A stretch of DNA of 8,371 nucleotides from an uncultured Bacilli bacterium (GCA_910578745.1 CAJTSN010000058.1:1-8371), one strand, 5' to 3'; shown: positions 1 to 5,860, counted from the stretch's first letter. The notes: generated by a model from the sequence alone, not told the origin. Translations and numbers: made by a program.

Positions 1-927
1 CTCATATCCATTTCCCTTTAAAGAAGGAATCTTTTGTTCTAATAAATCTTTCAGCTTTTGTTCAAACTCATCATCTGTTTTCGCTTTATATACATCAGTG
101 CCTTCTTTTAAAAACTCGAAAATAGGGATATCGCGAACCAAAATATTCGCTTTTTCAGAAAGGCCCTCTAAAATAGGGATACCTTCTGTTTCTTCTAACG
201 TTGGAAATAAATAACAGTCACAACCTGAAAAAGCAGAATGTATTGTCTCTCTTTCTACATATCCAGCAAAAGTTAAATTTGGAAGTTTTGTGTGTACTGC
301 TTGCTTTACTTTTTTAGGAGATACAGAAAGTGGAGAAGAACCAAACCAAATAAATTTATACTCTGGAAGTCTCTTCGCCATTTCCACAAAAGTTAAAATT
401 CCCTTTCGTTCTAAGTAAAGTCCTATTCCAATCACTACTTTATCTTCCTTTTTATACCCATATCTTTCCCTAAACTTTCGGCCATCTTCTTCATTATGTG
501 TAAAAAAGTGCATATCGATTCCATTTGATATTGCAGTAATAGGACGATTTAAGTGATAATTCTCTAAAAGCTTTTTTGAATATTCGGTTGGTGTAATGAT
601 ATGGTCTCCCATACGATAACACTTACAAATCCACCATTTAAATAAAGGAGCAAGCGTATTTGAAAAAATAAAGGAATTTCTAAAATCTTCTTCTGTCGAA
701 TGTGCATGATAAACAACCTTTTTTCCCATTTTGTGGGCCTTTTTCGCTAAACGATAAGATTTTAAACCATAGAAATTAATATGTACAAGATCATAATCTT
801 CACACTTAGAATCAAGTGTATACTCAATTTTATTATCCTCTAAGGCTTTTATTTGATGTTGTACCGCTTTTCCTAATCCTGACTTTCCTATGGTTTTAAG
901 TCCTTCTGTATATAGTAATACTTTCAT
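1..927 (-). CDS. GT4-family glycosyltransferase, glycolipid (diglycosyl-diacylglycerol) synthase-like; 3' end outside window
   Basis: The gene starts at ATG 927 and is still open after 309 codons at base 1; about 30 residues are probably missing. Visible GT-B/GT4 features are an N-terminal start MKVLLYTEG, a KSGLGKA acceptor-side loop (residues 15-21), HAHSTEEDFRNSF (74-86), SNGID (134-138), RKG (174-176, donor phosphate contact) and the retaining-enzyme E-x7-E motif in EETEGIPILE (Glu246/Glu254). There is no membrane segment, so a cytosolic or membrane-associated enzyme is expected. The KSGLGKA...HAHSTEEDFRNSF...PLFKWW pattern resembles, from memory, CpoA-type enzymes that add a second sugar to monoglucosyl-diacylglycerol in Gram-positive glycolipid synthesis. 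The sugar and acceptor are inferred, not shown. The start is supported by AAGGTG five bases upstream and a promoter just before it. Family membership is firm; the substrate is moderate. Confidence 0.88.
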   Translation of the reverse strand, partial: MKVLLYTEGLKTIGKSGLGKAVQHQIKALEDNKIEYTLDSKCEDYDLVHINFYGLKSYRLAKKAHKMGKKVVYHAHSTEEDFRNSFIFSNTLAPLFKWWICKCYRMGDHIITPTEYSKKLLENYHLNRPITAISNGIDMHFFTHNEEDGRKFRERYGYKKEDKVVIGIGLYLERKGILTFVEMAKRLPEYKFIWFGSSPLSVSPKKVKQAVHTKLPNLTFAGYVERETIHSAFSGCDCYLFPTLEETEGIPILEGLSEKANILVRDIPIFEFLKEGTDVYKAKTDDEFEQKLKDLLEQKIPSLKGNGYE

Positions 928-932
928 AGATA

Positions 933-977
933 CACCTTCTTATACTTCATTATATCATGTATAAGTTTCTTTTTCTA
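933..977 (-). promoter_or_regulatory. Promoter and ribosome site of the GT4 gene
   Basis: On the minus strand TAGAAA (972-977), a 17-base spacer and TATAAT (949-954) form a housekeeping-type promoter. TG one base before the -10 (TGATATAAT) makes it an extended -10. AAGGTG (933-938) lies five bases before the ATG. The expected transcript leader is only about 15 bases. Confidence 0.75.
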
Positions 978-1099
978 TCCTTTTCATTTATATAAAATAA
1001 AACAATTCGAATAAAGGAATCTCTTTATCCATTTCCTCTAAGAAATTTATATTTATTTAACAAAATCTTCCTATTCTATGACAAATTATTTTCATTTAT

Positions 1100-1114
1100 A
1101 AAAGCCTTAGCTTT
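1100..1114 (-). terminator. Weak hairpin at the end of ylmC, possible terminator
   Basis: On the minus strand AAAGC-TAAG-GCTTT followed by a run of only four T can form a five-pair stem whose first arm overlaps the ylmC stop codon. It is short and T-poor, so termination would be leaky. The rest of the gap to the next gene (928-1099) holds only the promoter listed above and no convincing gene. Confidence 0.35.
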
Positions 1115-1343
1115 AAACAGCAACATCGACTAAAATAACATCTTCTCCTATTTTTTTAATCTGACTCCATTTGACCTTAAATTCATCTTTTCCAGGAAAA
1201 ATAGACGATAAAAGTTTATTCTTCTGTACAACTAAAGAATCTAAATTTCCACTCGAATCAAGTATCACATCAATAATATTTCCAACCTTTTTTCCATCTT
1301 TTATATTGATAATATCTTTACTCTGTAAATCTGATAAATGCAT
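1113..1343 (-). CDS. ylmC: YlmC/YmxH-family PRC-barrel sporulation-associated protein
   Basis: A 76-residue protein read from ATG 1343. It has the layout of the small PRC-barrel YlmC/YmxH family: MHLSDLQSKDIINIKDGKKVG at the N-terminus, a short variable strand pair, then KWSQIKKIGEDVILVDV at the C-terminus. Members are about 80 residues, lie near sporulation genes in Bacillota, and their molecular role is not settled. A longer reading from ATG 1385 would add 14 residues that do not fit the family and would end three bases from the upstream stop; AGGTGA four bases before ATG 1343 decides the start. It follows the transglutaminase-like gene by 44 bases with no terminator between, so cotranscription is likely. 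In B. subtilis ylmC lies just downstream of sigG, and sigG is also near here. Confidence 0.85.
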   Translation of the reverse strand: MHLSDLQSKDIINIKDGKKVGNIIDVILDSSGNLDSLVVQKNKLLSSIFPGKDEFKVKWSQIKKIGEDVILVDVAV

Positions 1344-1347
1344 AACA

Positions 1348-1359
1348 TCACCTATTATA
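1348..1359 (-). promoter_or_regulatory. Ribosome site deciding the ylmC start, with adjacent TATAAT
   Basis: AGGTGA (1348-1353) matches the 16S tail and fixes the ylmC start at 1343. Directly upstream is TATAAT (1354-1359). It has no good -35 (TTTTTC at 17 bases), and a transcript from it would lack most of the ribosome site, so the TATAAT is probably chance. Confidence 0.6.
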
Positions 1360-1387
1360 ACTTTATGAAAAAGGAAGAAAAACATAC

Positions 1388-2284
1388 TTAGATTTCCAAT
1401 TCCAAATGGTCTTTATCTGAAGTAAGTGGCGTATTTATACATCTAAATTTTTTATCATTTTCAAATAAATAACGTAATTCATCAAAATGTGTATCTACAT
1501 CTAATAAAAGTACTGCTAAATCATCTAACTGTTTTAATTCTTCTATTGATAAATTAAAAGATTCCTCTTCTGTATCAATGTATGTTGGAAAAAACAAGTA
1601 AGAAATTTCATCAAGCATCAACGAATGAAAATCAAAAAATAAAGTCCTTGCCAACATCGATAAACCATGGATATGGCTTCCATGTAGAAATTTATTTACG
1701 TCTATTTTTCCACGACGAACATCTAACCAAGCATTGGCAGCAAAATAAAACTTCTTTCGGTCCACATCAACATTACTACATCCCTCTATTTCAATTTCGT
1801 CTGTATCCACCAAGACCCATCTCTTCTCCTGCACAGACCATACTTCACAAATCCAATGGTCTGGATACCTTTCTTCATTAATATAAGGGGCAAAGCCTGA
1901 ACGAACCCGAACAGAGTATCCCTTTGCTTTTAAAATAGAGGCAAACAAAACAGAAGCATATCGACAAGTAATGACTATTTTATCTTTCGTTTGTCTAAAA
2001 TGTGTAAGTCCTCTTGCGTCAAGGCGAAAAAGCTCTCCCATAATCGCAGGTACTGTGAGCAAAACGTCATCATCACATCGATACCGATACCATGGGTATT
2101 CCTTACAAAGTGCACTGTTTTTCCTATAACTTTTCAGAAGAACAACCCGATGAATATAATTGTCATTCACCAATTTTGTAAGTTCTTTTAAATCATTAGG
2201 AAGAGTTATAAAATAATTTTTATAAAAACTATAATTTGTATACATACTTATCCTTTTGTAAAATTCTAATATATCTTCTCTCAT
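1388..2284 (-). CDS. Transglutaminase-like (papain-fold) protein of unknown substrate
   Basis: A 298-residue soluble protein with no signal peptide or membrane segment. The central transglutaminase-like core shows a plausible Cys-His-Asp triad: Cys107 in VITCRYASVLFASILKAKG, His143 in DHWICEVW and Asp160 in RWVLVDTD. The segment between them (VRVRSGFAPY) is typical of this bacterial transglutaminase-core subgroup, where real chemistry is mostly unknown; family members include proteases, peptidases and crosslinking enzymes. The C-terminal third (about 200-298) is acidic and Leu-rich and I do not recognise it. GGTGAT (2288-2293) four bases upstream supports ATG 2284. It is probably the first gene of a unit with ylmC. 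An upstream AraC-type gene is separated by a terminator. Confidence 0.85.
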   Translation of the reverse strand: MREDILEFYKRISMYTNYSFYKNYFITLPNDLKELTKLVNDNYIHRVVLLKSYRKNSALCKEYPWYRYRCDDDVLLTVPAIMGELFRLDARGLTHFRQTKDKIVITCRYASVLFASILKAKGYSVRVRSGFAPYINEERYPDHWICEVWSVQEKRWVLVDTDEIEIEGCSNVDVDRKKFYFAANAWLDVRRGKIDVNKFLHGSHIHGLSMLARTLFFDFHSLMLDEISYLFFPTYIDTEEESFNLSIEELKQLDDLAVLLLDVDTHFDELRYLFENDKKFRCINTPLTSDKDHLELEI

Positions 2285-2287
2285 AAA

Positions 2288-2305
2288 ATCACCATTTTAA
2301 TTATA
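2288..2305 (-). promoter_or_regulatory. Candidate -10 box and ribosome site of the transglutaminase-like gene
   Basis: TATAAT (2300-2305) lies 15 bases before the start, and GGTGAT (2288-2293) is the ribosome site. No clear -35 lies 16-18 bases upstream; that region falls in the T-run of the preceding terminator. Because a terminator closes the AraC gene, a promoter is needed here, but this call is weak. Confidence 0.35.
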
Positions 2306-2320
2306 AAAGAAAACCATTCG

Positions 2321-2357
2321 AAAAAACGGATAAATTTGATACCAATTTTATCCGTTT
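2321..2357 (-). terminator. Intrinsic terminator of the AraC-type gene
   Basis: On the minus strand AAACGGATAAA (2347-2357) pairs with TTTATCCGTTT (2324-2334), an 11-pair stem with a 12-base loop, followed by a run of six T. The first arm contains the last codons and the TAA stop of the AraC gene. Confidence 0.88.
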
Positions 2358-3133
2358 ATCAAAACCCATACTTCCATATAATCTTCATAATAAAGCTCTA
2401 ATGTATATTTTTCATTTCTTCGATAAGGAATGGATTTTAAATAAGTTTCATCTATTTTTGTACATAATGCTGCAATTTCTTCGCCCACAAAGCTTTTTCC
2501 CTGAAAAATGAGCCATGTTCCCTTTGGCAGAGAAAAAGAATTTAATGCTTCCTGTTTTTGTTTTACAAGAATCCAATAACGAGTTTCTTTCTCTTTTTCT
2601 TCAACAACTGCATAGCGAGGCAATTGCTTCATAAGAAAAGGATATTTTTCTTTCATTTCCTTCCAAAAAAGGTTGGCTTCCTTAGGAATATTTTCTACAA
2701 TATCTCTATATTCTCCGTAAAATGTTTTTTGATCACTCTCTTCAATTCGATACGTAATAGTCCTCCCATAGGATTGTGTCTTAAATTCCAAAACTGGTTG
2801 AAACGCAAACTGTATATTTGCCTTTTTTACTTCTTTTGGATGAATATTATAAATGGAATAAAATTTTCTTGAAAAAGCTTCTCCTGAAGAATAACCACAA
2901 AAAAGAGCCACTTCAAGTACCTTCTTTCCTTCTTTTAATTTTAAAACAGCCAAAGACATTCGTCTTCTTCGAATATAATCAGAAACGGTAAACCCTGTCA
3001 TCATTGAAAAAATACGTTGCATCGTATAAGCACTACATCCTAAGAATTTAGCCAAAACATTTCTCTCTATTTTTTCTTCAATATGTTCCTCAATATAAGC
3101 CATCATTTTATTCAAATTATCATATAAATTCAT
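2348..3133 (-). CDS. AraC-family transcriptional regulator with C-terminal GyrI-like effector-binding domain
   Basis: A 261-residue protein from ATG 3133. Residues 5-105 form the double helix-turn-helix AraC DNA-binding domain: first HTH about 24-43 (NVLAKFLGCSAYTMQRIF), second about 72-94 (VLEVALFCGYSSGEAFSRKF), followed by IHPKEVKK. Residues about 115-261 resemble the GyrI-like/effector-binding fold found after the DNA-binding domain in Rob-type regulators, including the C-terminal LELYYEDYMEVWVLI strands. The ligand is unknown. A longer reading from ATG 3196 would add 21 residues of poor quality and run through the promoter; AAAGGGGG six bases before ATG 3133 and the domain start decide for the shorter form. 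It is divergent from sigG, with overlapping promoters. Targets may include the adjacent transglutaminase-like gene, which is pure inference. Confidence 0.88.
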   Translation of the reverse strand: MNLYDNLNKMMAYIEEHIEEKIERNVLAKFLGCSAYTMQRIFSMMTGFTVSDYIRRRRMSLAVLKLKEGKKVLEVALFCGYSSGEAFSRKFYSIYNIHPKEVKKANIQFAFQPVLEFKTQSYGRTITYRIEESDQKTFYGEYRDIVENIPKEANLFWKEMKEKYPFLMKQLPRYAVVEEKEKETRYWILVKQKQEALNSFSLPKGTWLIFQGKSFVGEEIAALCTKIDETYLKSIPYRRNEKYTLELYYEDYMEVWVLING

Positions 3134-3139
3134 AAAGAA

Positions 3140-3176
3140 CCCCCTTTCATTATAGCATTTTAACTTTTTTTGTATA
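3140..3176 (-). promoter_or_regulatory. Promoter and ribosome site of the AraC-type gene
   Basis: On the minus strand TATACA (3171-3176), a 16-base spacer and TATAAT (3149-3154), with TG one base before the -10 (TGCTATAAT), form an extended -10 housekeeping promoter. The ribosome site AAAGGGGG (3140-3147) follows almost at once, so the leader would be very short. The -35 overlaps the -35 of the sigG promoter on the other strand. Confidence 0.7.
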
Positions 3177-3213
3177 TTTTTCTTTCCTCTTATCAATATA
3201 GAAGTGAAAGGAG
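3172..3213 (+). promoter_or_regulatory. Sigma-G/sigma-F-type promoter and ribosome site of sigG
   Basis: GTATA (3172-3176), a 17-base spacer and CAATATA (3194-3200) match the B. subtilis sigma-G consensus as I recall it (GHATR, 17-18, CATWHTA) at all but one position. The -35 also fits sigma-F. There is no good housekeeping -35/-10 pair on this strand. AAAGGAG (3207-3213) lies six bases before the ATG. This would fit the known sigma-F start and sigma-G self-activation of sigG. Confidence 0.6.
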
Positions 3214-3219
3214 ATATTT

Positions 3220-3996
3220 ATGGCACGTCATAAAGTAGAAATTTGTGGCGTGAATACTGCGAATATTAAAGTTTTAACAAATGAGGAAATGATGGAATTA
3301 TTCAAAAGATATCAAAATGGAGAAACAACAGCAAAAGAAGAACTCATCAATGGAAACTTAAAATTGGTTTTATCTATTTTGAAGAAATACAACAATCGTT
3401 GTGACAATATGGATGACTTATTTCAAGTCGGATGTATTGGTCTAATAAAAGCTATTGAGAATTTTGATCTTTCCCATGAAGTCAAGTTTTCAACTTATGC
3501 TGTACCTATGATTTTAGGGGAAATTAGAAGACATCTTAGAGATAATAGTTCCATTCGTGTTGCAAGAAGTGTGAAAGATACCGCTTATAGGGCTTTAAAA
3601 TTAAAAGAAGAATTAACAAATCAATATGGGAAAGAACCTAGCATCAAAGAAATTGCCGATAAACTTGAAATTACAGAATTTGAAGTGGCAAATGCCCTTG
3701 ATTCCACTAAAGATACCATTAGTATGTTTGAGCCTATCTACAATGATGGAGGCGATACAATTTATTTAGCAGATCAATTAGGAGATAAAAAAGATTCGCT
3801 ATATCCCCTAGAGGTGAGAATTGCTTTAAAAGATGCAATAAAAGAATTGAAAGAAAAAGAAAAATACATCTTACTTTCTAGATATTTTGTTGGAAAAACG
3901 CAACTCGAACTTGCTGAAGAAATAGGAATCAGTCAGGCACAAATTTCTAGATTAGAAAAATCTGGTTTAGACAAAATACGAAAGAATATTTCATAA
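3220..3996 (+). CDS. sigG: RNA polymerase forespore sigma factor sigma-G
   Basis: A 258-residue sigma-70 family protein, close to the usual 260 of SigG, which directs late forespore transcription after engulfment. The N-terminal KVEICGVNTA is the SigG hallmark. Region 2 is present (DDLFQVGCIGLIKAIENFDLS, about 65-85; KFSTYAVPMILGEIRRHLRD, 89-108), then region 3 with FEPIYNDGGD (170-179), then region 4.2 (TQLELAEEIGISQAQISRLEK, 227-247). Asn44 in the NGNLKLV motif matches the Asn (45 in B. subtilis) that distinguishes SigG from Glu-bearing SigF and is linked to the anti-sigma Gin/CsfB. The gene stands alone on this strand, lacks an adjacent sigE, and is closed by its own terminator. SigF is the main alternative, but the N-terminus and Asn44 argue for SigG. 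Confidence 0.96.
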   Translation: MARHKVEICGVNTANIKVLTNEEMMELFKRYQNGETTAKEELINGNLKLVLSILKKYNNRCDNMDDLFQVGCIGLIKAIENFDLSHEVKFSTYAVPMILGEIRRHLRDNSSIRVARSVKDTAYRALKLKEELTNQYGKEPSIKEIADKLEITEFEVANALDSTKDTISMFEPIYNDGGDTIYLADQLGDKKDSLYPLEVRIALKDAIKELKEKEKYILLSRYFVGKTQLELAEEIGISQAQISRLEKSGLDKIRKNIS

Positions 3997-4024
3997 AACA
4001 TCTACTCTATTTAGATGTTTTTTT
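3995..4024 (+). terminator. Intrinsic terminator of sigG
   Basis: AAAACATCTA (3995-4004) pairs with TAGATGTTTT (4012-4021) around a seven-base loop, giving a ten-pair stem followed by continued T residues to 4024. The first arm begins inside the sigG stop codon. Confidence 0.9.
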
Positions 4025-4055
4025 AAAAAAGAATATAGTTTTCCTACATTCTTTT
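4025..4055 (-). terminator. Intrinsic terminator of the 520-residue membrane protein gene
   Basis: On the minus strand AAAAGAATGTAG (4044-4055) pairs with CTATATTCTTTT (4027-4038), a 12-pair stem including one G-U pair, with a five-base GAAAA loop and a run of six T. The first arm overlaps the stop codon. It lies back to back with the sigG terminator. Confidence 0.88.
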
Positions 4056-5616
4056 AATCTGTATGTATTTTTGTAATTTCCCGAATATCTCCCTTACGAT
4101 AAGAAATTTTTATTTCTTCACCTTCTCTTATAAAAGGTAAAGAATTTGGAGCAACTTTAATAGAAACTTTATAGCGATTCTCTTCTGTATCAATTAAATA
4201 ATAAAAAGTGAGTCCATCTAAAATAGCGGTTTTTATTTCTTTGATGGTTATCGTCTCCTCTTCATCATTTTTACTTATAATAGGTGCATTTTTTAAATAA
4301 TTATTTGCTGCTTCTTCAATTCCTAAAGAGGCATCGCTTACAACTACATTTTGATAATCTTCCACATCGACAAAAGCATACATTTTAACAAGTCCAGCAT
4401 TATCTTTTAATGATAAAAAGTAAGTAGGCTTTTCATTTAGATTAATTAATAGTGGGAAAGTAGAAGTATAAGACATTTGCTGTACTTTTCCCTCTGCACT
4501 CTTACGAGCCGATTCTTCTTTAGCCCCACTTGCACTATAAAATTTCGTTTCTTTCGTTCTTAGATTGCTCATAATAAATCCTAAAATGGATTCATCATTT
4601 GTCACAGAAGTAATTCCTGTATAAAGATAAACGTCATCCTCTAAAACCGTATAATTATAACCTTCTGTTGTAATGGTAACCCCCTTCTGTCCAAAAAGAG
4701 AATTAAAAAATCCATTTTGATATAATCCATGATTATCTACTTGATCAATAATTAAGTCAGCAGGATAAACATGATCCACCCATGTTGGCACATCTTTTAC
4801 TTTATAGAATGTACTTTCACCTGTAACTGGATCTAAAATCACGACACCATTCACTTCTTTTTTTAATCCAATAAAGGTATATTTATAAGTTGGCACAATC
4901 CAATAAGGCGCTCCATCATTATCAATTTCAAAAGAAGCAGGACCAAATATTTTTGTTGGATACGAAAAACGTAAATGACGATACAAATCCTTACTGAAAA
5001 GAGCGCTTGGCATATATTGCATTCCTTTATCTAGTTTTACTAAATTGGCTTTCCCTGTCACTGAATTGACAACAATATATCCCTTTACCCCTTCTTTATG
5101 GTTTGTAAAATATTTAATGACACTTGCATATTCAAGTGGTGTAACTCGAACAATTTCATCTTTATAATTAATTTGCGTATAAAGTTCTGATACAGTGAAC
5201 TGTGAAACCAAATCCGTCATTTGTCCCATCACCCGATCCCCTAATTTCATAGAAGAATCCTTATCAAGCAAAGGAAGCGTATTAAAATCGACCCCAGTTA
5301 CGTTTTCTTTAAAATCCGCATCGACAATCGTAATTCGGTTGGCATACGTTTTGGCATTAAAAAGAGGAGAGCCAATGAATAAAAGAACAAACGGAAATAC
5401 AAGTAGAAGAAAGTAACCACCCCATAATGTCGATAACATTTTCTTTGGTTTATATCTTGCAAGAAAAATATCCCCTTTTTTATCAACCTTAAATGTAAAA
5501 AGACATAAACAAAATCCAAATAGTAAAAGAGCATACACCCAAAATAGAGGAGAAGATAAATGGAGTGGTGGTAATAAAAAATAATAAATTACATCTCCAA
5601 CAAAATAGTATAACAT
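4054..5616 (-). CDS. Uncharacterised membrane-anchored protein with large extracytoplasmic domain
   Basis: A 520-residue protein of unknown function. Hydrophobic segments lie at about residues 9-42 (probably one long or two short spans) and 64-82, with a basic loop RYKPKK (54-59) between, so the remaining ~430 residues are probably outside the cell. Two similar stretches, YIVVNSVTGKANLVKL (180-195) and VVILDPVTGESTFYKV (258-273), look like PepSY-type strand pairs. The last 65 residues look like a separate small beta domain. I recall similar proteins with the IGSPLFNAKTYAN entry and LYRHLRFSYPT block across Bacillota, sometimes loosely named CvpA-like, but no function. The start is uncertain: ATG 5616 is the only standard in-frame start after the upstream stop, yet it lacks a ribosome site and lies inside a promoter-like element. 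ATT 5589, preceded by TTGGAG, is a rare alternative. Confidence 0.8.
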   Translation of the reverse strand: MLYYFVGDVIYYFLLPPLHLSSPLFWVYALLLFGFCLCLFTFKVDKKGDIFLARYKPKKMLSTLWGGYFLLLVFPFVLLFIGSPLFNAKTYANRITIVDADFKENVTGVDFNTLPLLDKDSSMKLGDRVMGQMTDLVSQFTVSELYTQINYKDEIVRVTPLEYASVIKYFTNHKEGVKGYIVVNSVTGKANLVKLDKGMQYMPSALFSKDLYRHLRFSYPTKIFGPASFEIDNDGAPYWIVPTYKYTFIGLKKEVNGVVILDPVTGESTFYKVKDVPTWVDHVYPADLIIDQVDNHGLYQNGFFNSLFGQKGVTITTEGYNYTVLEDDVYLYTGITSVTNDESILGFIMSNLRTKETKFYSASGAKEESARKSAEGKVQQMSYTSTFPLLINLNEKPTYFLSLKDNAGLVKMYAFVDVEDYQNVVVSDASLGIEEAANNYLKNAPIISKNDEEETITIKEIKTAILDGLTFYYLIDTEENRYKVSIKVAPNSLPFIREGEEIKISYRKGDIREITKIHTD

Positions 5617-5636
5617 AACTTCGTTAAAAATGCAAA
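5607..5636 (-). promoter_or_regulatory. Promoter-like element overlapping the start of the 520-residue gene
   Basis: TTTGCA (5631-5636), an 18-base spacer and TATACT (5607-5612), with TG one base before the -10 (TGTTATACT), resemble an extended -10 promoter. The predicted transcript would begin near 5600, downstream of the ATG at 5614-5616. Either this element is chance, or translation starts further in. Confidence 0.45.
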
Positions 5637-5655
5637 AAAGAGGGAAAGCCTCTTT
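5634..5655 (-). terminator. Intrinsic terminator of the 43-residue gene
   Basis: On the minus strand AAAGAGG (5649-5655), loop CTTTC and CCTCTTT (5637-5643) form a seven-pair, fairly GC-rich stem that runs into TTT. It lies five bases after the small gene's stop, and separates it from the 520-residue gene. Confidence 0.85.
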
Positions 5656-5659
5656 CTAT

Positions 5660-5791
5660 TTAATTTTCATTCTCTTCATTTTTACATTGACATTTTGCTT
5701 TTTTCTTTTTCGATAAGAAGATTGCTCCTGCAGTAGCTCCTAAAGCGGTTACAATTCCCCCGATTATAAATTTCTTTTTCTTACTCTTCAT
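5660..5791 (-). CDS. Small single-span membrane protein, 43 residues
   Basis: A short gene from ATG 5791 to TAA 5660. The product has a lysine-rich N-terminus (KSKKKK, 2-7), one Gly/Ala-rich hydrophobic span (about 8-26, FIIGGIVTALGATAGAIFL), a second lysine cluster (28-31), a Cys-x-Cys pair (34, 36) and an acidic, Asn-rich tail. That it is a real gene is supported by a good ribosome site, a near-consensus promoter and a terminator, all fitted to this frame. The span resembles the N-terminal anchor of YtxH-type proteins, but it is too short to assign. The Cys pair could bind metal or form a disulfide; both are speculation. It is downstream of the hydrogenase gene with no clear terminator between, so readthrough from it is possible. 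Confidence 0.78.
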   Translation of the reverse strand: MKSKKKKFIIGGIVTALGATAGAIFLSKKKKAKCQCKNEENEN

Positions 5792-5796
5792 ATCTT

Positions 5797-5848
5797 TCCA
5801 CCTCTTTCTCCTATCCAATAGTATACGCCTATTTTAAATTTTTAGCAA
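5797..5848 (-). promoter_or_regulatory. Promoter and ribosome site of the 43-residue gene
   Basis: TTGCTA (5843-5848), a 17-base spacer and TATACT (5820-5825) form a good housekeeping-type promoter. AGGTGG (near 5798-5803) is the ribosome site, with a second AGGAG further upstream. The -35 begins 13 bases after the hydrogenase stop. Confidence 0.75.
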
Positions 5849-5860
5849 CCAAAGAATTTT

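Noticed and set aside
988..1032. A 14-codon minus-strand frame (MDKEIPLFELFYFI) upstream of the GT4 gene
   Set aside because: Its AGAGGA is almost touching the ATG, it has no promoter of its own, and such a short frame is expected by chance.
1344..1385. Upstream ATG extending ylmC by 14 residues
   Set aside because: The extension has no ribosome site, does not fit the family N-terminus, and ATG 1343 has AGGTGA at a good distance.
1171..2872. Plus-strand open frames at 1171-1368, 1582-1881, 1991-2191 and 2558-2872
   Set aside because: They lie antisense inside well-supported minus-strand genes, lack ribosome sites and have low-complexity, Phe/Ile/Ser-rich products.
3134..3196. Upstream ATG extending the AraC-type protein by 21 residues
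   Set aside because: The extension runs through the predicted promoter and the ribosome site of ATG 3133, and adds nothing to the domain.
3220..3996. Assignment of the sigma factor as SigF or SigB
   Set aside because: The KVEICGVNTA N-terminus and Asn44 in the NGNLKLV motif are SigG features; SigF has Glu at that position.
5611..5619. A second copy of TAACATAAC, the operator half-site, at the start of the 520-residue gene
   Set aside because: Only a single half-site is present with no inverted partner nearby, and a 9-base AT-rich match in over 8 kb can easily occur by chance.
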